NCBI GenBank assembly: GCA_940671915.1 | Contig: CALNVZ010000218.1 | Location: forward strand, 39,484,861 to 39,548,860 | Source of the DNA: Paracentrotus lividus | Lineage: Eukaryota > Echinodermata > Echinoidea > Camarodonta > Echinidae | Reading direction: 5' to 3' | DNA length: 64,000 bases | Shown: positions 49,710-58,827 of the stretch, piece by piece | How the letters are laid out: the number at the start of each line of letters is the position of its first letter | Numbering within the stretch: position 1 is the first letter of the stretch | Made by a program: the position numbers and the translations under genes | The notes under the pieces: generated by a model | Told to the model about the DNA's origin: nothing | Database searches by the model: none | What the model saw: the letters and a program-made list of their open reading frames with translations, nothing else

Positions 49710-49855
49710 CCGAATGAGTAAACCACGCATCCGGGTCTTAAAGCCCCTCTTCCTGCATACGATGAGCCTTCATCAAAGCAGACCGTCCAAGGCCAGTCTA
49801 GACCGGTTCCATCCAGATTGGTCCGCCCTACAGCATGATGCTCCCGACATTGCAC
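49710..49855 (-). CDS. mettl24: METTL24-like methyltransferase, middle exon
   Basis: Acceptor TTTTCTAG before 49,855, donor GTAAGA after 49,710; 146 nt, phase 0 in and phase 2 out. It encodes VQCREHHAVGR, then DWPWTVCFDEG, then CVVYSFG. In METTL24-type proteins a W-x-V-C-x-D block followed by CLVYSFG marks the start of the methyltransferase domain, the YSFG glycine being near the SAM pocket. Splicing to 48,921 restores the Gly codon. Confidence 0.8.
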
Positions 49856-49951
49856 CTAGAAAATATCACAAACAATACAAAACATGAGTTTGCCCAAAGT
49901 ACAGGTGGGAGTCCTAACTAGTTAGGAACAAAATTTTTATGAATCTTGGTT

Positions 49952-50345
49952 GAGATCTGTAACGACCGCTAATGTCGCAGCGACGCATAATAAATCACTA
50001 ATGCATTATTTACGTCTGGGACTAACCTGTGACGTCACCATTGGAAAGACATGACTGGGATTCAAACCTCGGTCCGATCCGCATCAGTTTCTAGGCTGAT
50101 TCTCTTTTTTCACAATGTAAACAATTAAAATTATTAAAGATATTTTCTCTAAAAAGGCCCCAAAACTGATAAGAATGGGACCGAGGGTCGAATCCCAATT
50201 AAGACTTTCTGATGATGACGTCAAATGTTGGTCCCAGACATAGTGCGTGTTTTTTTTTTTTTTTTTTTTTTTTAAACCAGATTGTGACATTATGCGACGT
50301 GCAACATTACCGGTAAACAAGTGTGTAAAATATTATTAGGCCCTA
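49952..50345. mobile_element. MITE, CGGTAATGTCGC family, copy with poly-T insertion
   Basis: CTGTAACGACCGCTAATGTC at left, inverted CAACATTACCGGTAA and a displaced GGCCCTA at right. A 24-base T run replaces part of the right arm (50,250-50,273). It lies in an intron of the METTL24-like gene, 97 bp upstream of the middle exon. Confidence 0.75.
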
Positions 50346-50766
50346 TACATTCTATAATACATATCTTAACGTTTTTGTTTTTTGTTTTTACTTCAATTCA
50401 TCTAGTGTACAGCGTGTCCCACAAAAAAAAATACACTGCGCATGGTAAAATTATTGAGTCATGAAAGTTCAAATGCGAATAAAATATCCCTTAACGTATC
50501 GTGGCGAATGTACAGGGGGAGAAGGATTGGGGGGGGGGGGCTCTGCATGGACCTGTTAAATAATGCTTGTTGCTTGGTGGGTTCACTTTTCATTGTAATT
50601 CAAACAATAATAATATTGCTCTATTGATCCTTTTTAGTGTGTGATGCTTTAACTGACTCAATGTCTAACCCAATATGCAAAACTTTTGCTGTTCTTGATT
50701 TGGTTTTGTCTTTTTGTGACTTATGGAACAATTCATGACTAGATTTACGAGTCAGACGTTACGTAC

Positions 50767-50874
50767 CTGTAATGTGGTAATGTATTTGAAGAAACGCGTT
50801 GTCTCAGCGTCCATGGAATGATCGGTACTAGCCCACGGCTGGAGCAAGAGACCAGCATGAGTTCTTTCTCCACT
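50767..50874 (-). CDS. mettl24: METTL24-like methyltransferase, most 5' exon found
   Basis: Acceptor TATACAG before 50,874, donor GTACGT after 50,767; 36 codons, phase 0 at both ends. It reads QPWASTDHSMDAETTRFF then KYITTLQ, resembling the segment just ahead of the WxVCxD block in METTL24 (ET-RF-KY). Family members carry an N-terminal signal anchor and linker before this point, so at least one 5' exon is missing. No match was seen between 50,880 and 64,000, where transposons dominate; it may lie beyond the window. Confidence 0.7.
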
Positions 50875-51138
50875 CTGTATAACAATCAATCAAGCATTCA
50901 TTACATTAGATTTACAAGTGTCATATTTTCCATTATTTTGTGCATTGTAGAGTTACTAAAATAAGCATATTAGGAATGTATAAATATATGACATTACTTC
51001 AACAGATTTTCACTATACTATTGGATCACACCCATGATGATGACCCAGAATTTAACCCCCCCCCCCATTTTTTAAAGTTTTTATTATTATTATTATTATT
51101 ATTATGTTTTAGAACGACGATAAAGCAGTGGCAGGCCA

Positions 51139-52126
51139 TAGGGTACATGCAGGTAATATGGGCCAGCAGGTAATATGGGCCACCTGAAGCAAATCATGTC
51201 GTGACCGTCGACCGGTGACCGGTGACCGGTGGGAGCGCCATAATGTTGTTCATATGAACTGTATACGAAAATATATCGTCATGAGAGCATTTGATGCCGA
51301 AATTTCTTTGAGAAAATTGTTGAAATCCAACAAGGTAGGTAAAACTTACGGCATTTTTTTTACCCTGATGTAAAATTTGATATTTCACAGAATGTGATGG
51401 TAAAAGAGTGTTTGAGGGGGTAACCTCAATTGTTTTGTATATTTAGTAAGCTTATAGTCTCATTTTGAATATACTAGCGTGTACAGGTCAATTTGTTTTA
51501 GGGAAGGGGTGCAATGTGGCATTGAATGCTTGCCTGACACAGCAACATTAGTGCAGGTAATATGGGACATCCAAAATGGCGGAAATGATTCTGGTACTTA
51601 GTATTGGGATGAGGCATCAATCTCTTTGCTATGATTTTTTTGGGTATATTCACAGTCTATAATTAACATAAATAACTTATTGTAGGCCTATATTAACTTG
51701 TATAATGAAAATAATATTTGAATAATATTTAAAAAAGAATTAATACACAAAATACTTAACAATGAAATATATAGTCAAAGGATTTACTGAAGGGTCTTAT
51801 AATTTCAAATTATATCTTAAAGTTAATGATTTTCAACATTTTAAGCAAATTCCAGACATGGTTGAGTCATTGTAGTTTTTAAAACATACATTAAATACAT
51901 GTGCCCATATTACCTGCACATGCAGGTAATATGGGCACTTTGGTAATGACGTCAACATTTGAATATTGCGGACAGGGGGGTTGGTGATATTGTTTTTCTT
52001 CACAATAAAAGTTAGAGCAGTAGTTATTTATTCAAATAAACAAAGATTAGACTGTGTGTCATTTTGTAATTTTATGCAAATTAGGCAAATGAGCTTAGGG
52101 GGTCCATATTACCTGCATGTACCCTA
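51139..52126. mobile_element. TA-flanked element with GCAGGTAATATGGGCC internal repeats
   Basis: TA-GGGTACATGCAGGTAATA at 51,139 and an inverted TATTACCTGCATGTACCC-TA ending at 52,126. GCAGGTAATATGGGCC or a near copy occurs at 51,149, 51,167, 51,555, 51,905 (inverted) and 51,925. A small ACCGGTG triplet repeat is at 51,211-51,230. Non-coding. Adjacent to another element of the same layout. Confidence 0.85.
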
Positions 52127-52303
52127 GATTTGGAAATTTGGATGCACGTTGGACAATGATTTCCTTCGCCCCTCCTTGAGCCACCTTAATAAATAGTTTT
52201 GTCTATATCCCTCCTATTGCAGCAGATTTTGTTATCATAACTGAATCCCGATGATAGGGTGTCTTCTCACGGTATGATCATATCAATATTCACACAAAAG
52301 GCC

Positions 52304-53885
52304 TATCAGCCATTCCGTGTAACTCGACACCCATCGCTTAAAATTTCAAATATAACCAATGAAAAATATATAGTACTTTTTGGCTAAGTACATATTCAAA
52401 TGGTATAAATCTGAATTTTCATCACCTTTTATCTTCAAACGACCGAGTTACACCACCTCAAAGAGACAACAAATTTGCTCCACAAAGTATGGTTTTTGGT
52501 AATGATTTTAATGATTCTATTTAAAGCATGTTTCATAGTGAGTAGATTCCTAAATTTTAGTATTCTGATTTACTTTATACCCATCTTGTCATATCACATT
52601 GGTTCCTGCATTTATGTGAACCGAGCTTGACAATATTTCAAATTGAAAACACCCTCGAAATGTGTCACGCGAGTCACAAAAATACACCCATATTTTTAGT
52701 TCACTTAAAAAGTAGTAGAGTGTATGATTTGTAGTTGATAAAAAGTAAGGAGCTTAGGGTCCTCAATCATACCACCAAAGATAATTTTCAAGTGCAGACC
52801 CCTTCATTATGAAAAAACACCCTAAAGCACTGTCACGCGAGTCACTTTAGGGTTTCTTAGGGTACTGTCACGTGAGTCACATTTTACAAAACAAGCAAAG
52901 TTTAGGAAAATAAAGGTAATGATTAGGATTTTGTAGAAAAGAAATAAAATCTGCCTTCAAATAAGTCTTGTAAAATGTTCTGATTATCATATTGAGGATA
53001 ACAATTGGGTTATTTGGCCAAAAATGAGAAATAATAGGTAAATTTTTATTTGGAATTCGGGTGAAAATTAGAAAAAGTTGATGGATTTCAACCCCCTAAG
53101 ATATTTGCCATGGAGTTATTAAATCTTTTGAAACTTAGCATCCTGGTAGGACATATTATGAAATATAATCCCTCAAAGTTTCATACCTTTATCTCAAATA
53201 TTTTCTGAGTTATCAATATTTATAATCATAGGTTTTCATATTTGCTATTCTATAAATTATGTTGCTACAATACACAAGTCAATGGGAAAATCACCATTTT
53301 GCATTGCATGTTCCAAGACCTCCAAATCTATCTTGAACGAAATAATTCTTTTGTTTTAAGTTGTATGTGATACAACTGACTATAAATATTTTGTTTGGTT
53401 GAATTGTGGCCCATTCTACTATATGTAATCATGATAATTGGTTCAACTTTTAGTCCAAAATGACACTCGTCACGCGAGTCACACACCTGTGTCACGCGAG
53501 TCACATTTTTGAAATGGTGATAGAATTAAAATGAATGGCCAAAGGATACTGAAATTTTACCAGATCATTGCTTAATGTTTCAAAATTATCTCCAGAAAAT
53601 TTCATCCACATCGGATAAGTAACTTCTGAGGAAATTTCAGTCAAGTACAGTAAGGTCAGAAGCCTTCAATAGTGTCGCGTCACGCGAGTCACAGGAAACA
53701 AATTGAAATATCTCCAACAAAAATGACTTTGCAATCAAAATTTCTTTGTGCTAATGTGTAATGTCATTACCTTGATTGAAATAAGTCAGGAAAACAGGTC
53801 TGCATCATGAAATTTTGAAGTAATGAGCCTTAACAAGTTGAAATTTTGTGTAAATGTCACGCGAGTCACAATGGAATGGCTGCTA
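52304..53885. mobile_element. TA-flanked element with GTCACGCGAGTCAC internal repeats
   Basis: TA-TCAGCCATTCCGTGTAAC at 52,304 is inverted at the right as GGAATGGCTGC-TA ending at 53,885. GTCACGCGAGTCAC or a one-base variant occurs at about 52,664, 52,831, 52,867, 53,469, 53,491, 53,677 and 53,856; GTGTAACTCG and GAGTTACAC variants lie at the left. About 1.58 kb, AT-rich and without a transposase. Confidence 0.8.
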
Positions 53886-56559
53886 TACAGATTGGGTAAT
53901 GCTATAATAATTCTGCCTGACAAAATTGGGTTTAGTATAGTAAGTTTTAAACGTAGAGCCCACTCTGGACTTCAACAAATAAAACAAAAAATTAAATTAA
54001 AAAATCGAAAAATTAAATTAAAAAAATCAGGGAAACTTTGAAGAAAATTCATCAGAGTACAAGCAAGTTATGAATTATTAAAAAATTCTAAATTTTTGAG
54101 GTCGCTTGCGAGCTGCTCTCGTTTGTTATAGTTTGAACATATCTGTCATGGCTGTTTTATTGGGCTTAAATTTGCTTAGTTCACTTTTAGAAATGTTTTC
54201 ATCAAGTTCTTAGTAATATTTTACGAATTATTTTATATTGTATTTATTTTATTATCTTTATAAAGCATTGCATCATTAGTCCTTGGACTAACGTTTTGTC
54301 ATGTTTACGTTGGATTTTACCAGTCCCTGATTTTACCAAATAAAACCGAATTGAATTGAATTGAATGTGGTGTAATGTAAATTCCATAGATTGTCATTGT
54401 TACCAAAATGATATTAATATTAATTTCACCAGTAAATTCGATGTTAAAGGCCTTATACCCTGTATACATGCCTGTATGAAACATATTTATTCCTTCTTCA
54501 AGTACCTTCATATGATAAAAGAAAATCTATGGAGTTTACTGTAACAAAATAATGGGAATTCAGCTCGCAAATTCACAACTTTAAATATTCATATTTTCGT
54601 TATTATTTGATGGATTTTTCTTCAAAAACCTTTACACTTATTTACTTTTTTTTAAATACTTTTTTTTTAAATCAAGTACAATTTACAGAGCAGACTTCCT
54701 CTTTAAATCCACGACAACCTCCTCCTATACAATATGGTTATCGTCGTGTTATATTCAAACTAGACGGCAAGTCCTCGAAGGATTTAATTTTTTTCCGAAT
54801 CGAAACTAGTTGGATGAAATTACCCAGTATTAACCTTAGAAGTCAAGTTAGATTATGAGAGATCATATCGCTGAGAGATATGTTGCTTTATTTCCTCCTG
54901 AATAGTTTTTACAACATAGCAAAGATTGTGGAGTGGGTCAAATAGAAGCTAGGTGGCTCAACGTTCAGCCTTGGGGTATATAGCTCGATCACCCTAAAAA
55001 GAACAGTTCATGAAAAAGGGGGCTACTACCAAAAAAAGGGGGGAAATTACGAAAGAGGAGAAACTACCGCTGAAGATTTTGTTGTTGTTGAAGTTTTCGA
55101 GGTGCAGGAAGTGTATGTATAGGCTATAACATTGTTGTTTAAAAAGAGTCCTGAAAAATGCAATTATAAAAAATCCTCTCTATCATGTCTATAAACGTGT
55201 ATATCCAGTATTTGGCACATAAATTCATATATAATATATATTTTGATGATAACCATGATAACATCGAAATTTCCCTTTTCCTTGAATTTCCTGGCTTTCA
55301 GTCATCCTTCTGAACATCGATATAAACATTAACATTTAACAATTATGTCAATCCACCTTTAAAGAGAGCACGAAATAGGAATATTGATATTCAATATTTT
55401 GTAGGGGTCCTTTGGGGCAAGGGGGAGGGGCAAGGGATATGCAAGGAGGTACGTTCCCTAAAAAAAAAAGGTGAAAGTCGGCAAAATATGGGGCTGGGGA
55501 CAATTTTCAGCTGTGAAATATTGGGGAAGTTGTCAAACTTTAAATCCACTTCACCTGAGACCTAACCAACTAAAAGATCACCTGATAATTCCGGAAAGAT
55601 CACATGACCACCTGAAAGATCATGTTAGTTCCGGTTAGGATCAATGTGTCAGGTCTAGAATGTATCCTCTAACGTCAAATGACATTATAAGAAATAAAAA
55701 CTATTGCAAGGTTACTTCAGGACATTGAGATTACTTTCATGTTGATTCACGTACATGGACGGATTAATTAAGCAAAGAGCTTGCATGGCAAAATGACAAA
55801 GAGATCACAACCCAATACTGCAATGAAGGACATGATGGTAGAGAAATGATTCAAAAGAAAGATAATTCATTTCGACAAACTAAAATAAGAGAGAGAAGGG
55901 GTATAATACTGCCCTACTTTGACAAAAGGAAGCAAGTGACATATCGATCAATTTTGAGTAAGTGATGTTTTCATATTTCCTTTAGTGCTATCTTTCCCCT
56001 TTGCCAAATTTCAGGCTTAAAATGTCTATCTAGTTTAAAGATATTTAAGGTAAGACATCATGAGTTTACAGTGACATCAATGTAAATGGGAGACACATTT
56101 TGCTATCTTACAGGAAATATCAGTTTTGTGACTTACTTCCTTTTGTCAGAGTAATGAATGTAGGGCAGAAAAGATACAAGAAGAATATGGATACATGATA
56201 TTAAGAGGGAATCTTTTGTCGGCATAGTGGTGTGCTACATGGCTCAAAGTAAACAGCATTATCATGATTATAGCATTGATCACGTTAATAAACGTCTATC
56301 TGCGGGTTTCCTGACATTTTACTCTGTTCAATTATTGATGTCCATAGCGTCGCCTTGTCTTTATTCATGAAACCATGGCATGATCAAACCAACAAGCTCC
56401 CTTCATCAAACTGGGTCAGATCGGGAGAAAAGAAAGTGATACAAATAACCCAAAGGATAAATTACTTAGGCTGACATTATTGACATGGAATGTTGACATA
56501 TACCACATTAGATCTTTTTGAAAGAAACGGTATTCCAATTTTGTTCGATATTTCTAATT
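53886..56559. other. Intergenic; one LINE-like tail, no gene
   Basis: An AT-rich 3'-UTR-like stretch at 54,120-54,366 ends AAATAAAACC followed by tandem GAATT units, like a + strand LINE tail. An 83-codon frame at 54,607-54,858 has no motif that I recognise. Nothing else supported. Confidence 0.5.
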
Positions 56560-56677
56560 TTGCTCTAGATTTTGCTCTAGATTTTGCAGATTAATAATTA
56601 ATAAACGTAAAGCCCTTAGAGATTAATTTGTTTCATATTAGGCGCTATATAAGAAGCTCTTATTATTATATTATTAT
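56560..56677 (+). mobile_element. LINE 3' tail fragment
   Basis: AGGCGCTATATAAGAAGCTC followed by TTA/TAT repeats matches the 3' end type of the decayed LINE at 29,343. It ends exactly where the next element starts. Confidence 0.6.
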
Positions 56678-57705
56678 TAAAGGGGAGCTCTGGACCCAAA
56701 ATAAGTTGCTTTAATAAAAAGCAGAAAAATTAGAAAAACAGAGTAATAAAAGTTTGAAGAAAATAGGACTAATAATAAGAAAGTTATGAATATCTTTACG
56801 ATGCACAAAAAATTGATCGCTATACCAGATTGGCAACACTGTCACAAAGCTGTGATGTCACAGGGGCACAACTTTCCATGCATGTTCTATATGGTTTTAT
56901 GATAAATTTTCACTTTATTTGTTAAGAAACTGTTTTCCTCATAACTTCGGCCAAGATATATTGATGACAATATGCTATTGCATCCTATACATATATTGTG
57001 AAATCAGCACCCCATCTAGAAATACAAATAACAAAGATTTTAGGTGGTTTTCAGTATAGAAAAAAAAATATTCATGAATGTTAAATTTCATGAAAAATAT
57101 CACTTTTCTTTTGATATGTCATTGTGATTCTCATTTTATCAAAATACATAGATGCAATAACATATTGCCATCAATATATCTTGGCAAAAGTTATGAGGAA
57201 AACAGTTTCTTAACAAATAAAGTGAAAGTTTATCATAAAACCATATGGAAAATGCATGGAAGATTGTGCCCCTATGACATCACAGTTGTTGCCAATTTGG
57301 TATAGCGATCAATTTTTTGTGCATCGTAAAGACATTCATAGCTTTCTTATTATTACTCCGATTTTCTTCAAACTTGTTTTGATCTGTTTTTCTAATTTGT
57401 CTGCTTCTTTTAAAAGTAATTGAAGATGCTAGTACAAGAAGTTCCTATGTTACATCAAATCAGTTTTGAGAAACAGAGGGTAAAAATGTAACATACGAAC
57501 ATCTATACTAGCATCTTCACTTATTTTACATATTCCGAAAGAGTAACTCCTCCCGCATCTTTTGGTACCATTTTTGTGTGGTATGTCTTTACGCTTGGAT
57601 GAACACGACACATTGTTACATAAATGTAACAGAGGGTCAAAATATAAAATACGAACTTCTAGTACTAGCATCTTCAATTTATTTTGGGTCCAGAACTTCC
57701 CTTTA
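56678..57705. mobile_element. Foldback element, arms of about 320 bp, TA-flanked
   Basis: TA-AAGGGGAGCTCTGGACCC at left and inverted GGGTCCAGAACTTCCCTT-TA at right. The arms match far inward, for instance ATCGCTATACCAGATTGGCA against its inverse at about 57,284-57,310, and TTGATGACAATATG against CATATTGCCATCAA near the centre. The right arm carries an extra 257-bp insertion. Confidence 0.8.
57421..57677. mobile_element. Small palindromic element nested in the right arm
   Basis: TGAAGATGCTAGTACAAG at left and its inverse CTAGTACTAGCATCTTCA at right flank a segment absent from the opposite arm of the host foldback. It contains at 57,516-57,622 a piece of the foldback family at 45,010-45,110 (GAGTAACTCCTCCCGCATCT). 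Confidence 0.65.
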
Positions 57706-57773
57706 GGGAGGGTCGAGCGAGCAAACAGAAGGGAAGGAAAGACGGAGATAAGTTAGAAAGAGAGATATAGAAT

Positions 57774-57809
<36 letters not shown>

Positions 57810-57850
57810 GTGGAGAGAGGGAGAGAGAGAGAGAGAGGGGGGGGGAGGAG
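57774..57850. repeat. (AG)n microsatellite and G-run
   Basis: AG dinucleotides with a terminal G-run. A matching CT/GT-rich tract is at 58,190-58,290. Confidence 0.9.
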
Positions 57851-58189
57851 AGATCCAATAACGTAATGTTTAGGGTTATCTCGAGTGAGGCTGACTGAAA
57901 TAGGGTTTGTTTACGTTCAATTTGAAAGCCGTTTCAGATTTATGATGTAAACAGTTTCAGACATGAACTCGACAATGGACGGTCATAAGATAAGCGCTCA
58001 AAGGAAAGAATAGATAACGAAGAAAGAATGTCGTCATAAAACCGGGGTTATCAATAGGGTGGGTATCTTTCATAAATTATACCCATATCTGTCCTAAATA
58101 TTTTGAATCCAAAGACATTTTATCATGTTTATCAATGTCTTGAACGAAAAGATTTTTATCCTCCTAATACCACTTCCCTCATAACCCTA

Positions 58190-58292
58190 TTCTCTCTCTC
58201 TCTGTCTCTGTCTCTCTGTCTCTGTCTGTCTGTCTGTCTGTCTCTCTGTCTGTCTCTCTCTGTCTCTCTGTCTCTCTCTCTCCCTGTCTCCC
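58190..58292. repeat. (CT)n/(CTGT)n microsatellite
   Basis: Interspersed CT and CTGT units; coding frames here are artefacts. Confidence 0.9.
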
Positions 58293-58621
58293 TTTCTAAA
58301 CTAGGGGCTGTCAATTTTTAAAGACATTTCTTTTTTTCATATGACAACGAAATTACAGGAAGCAACTGTTACTTTCAATCATCTACAAAATCCTAATACT
58401 TGTGATGAAATTGGGATTCAACTATATGCATTCATAAAAAAAAAAAAAAAAAAAAAAAAACTCAAATTGACCAAAATAATTTCACTAAATATACTGAATA
58501 GGAATGTTTTTTTGTCTCCACGACGTTTCATGAGCGCGGAAACTACGGGAGACGTCCCGGAGACGTCTCTAATTCTTTGTATCTGTGATAACAGACGTCT
58601 CCGCGAAGTGAGATAACACCC

Positions 58622-58827
58622 TTAAGGGCCTGTCCCACAGGCGGCGATCGTTGTGGCGACAACCTGATAATTTCATAATTATAATGAGTTAATCTTAAAA
58701 GGCGATTATAAACCTACACACGACTCTATCTAAGCTAGGCTACAACAACAACTTGCTACCATACTCACAACACCAAGATCGCCAGTTGTCGCAACAACGA
58801 TCGCCTCCAGTGGGACAGCCCCTTTAA
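58622..58827. mobile_element. TTAA-flanked MITE, CCTGTCCCACAG family
   Basis: TTAA-GGGCCTGTCCCACAG then GCGATCGTTGTGGCGACAAC at left, inverted TTGTCGCAACAACGATCGCC and GTGGGACAGCCCCT-TTAA at right. It abuts the next family member directly, sharing one TTAA at 58,824-58,827. Confidence 0.8.

Noticed and set aside
54607-54858. 83-codon + strand frame, tested as an upstream METTL24-like exon
   Set aside because: Wrong strand, no motif, and no good splice sites at both ends.
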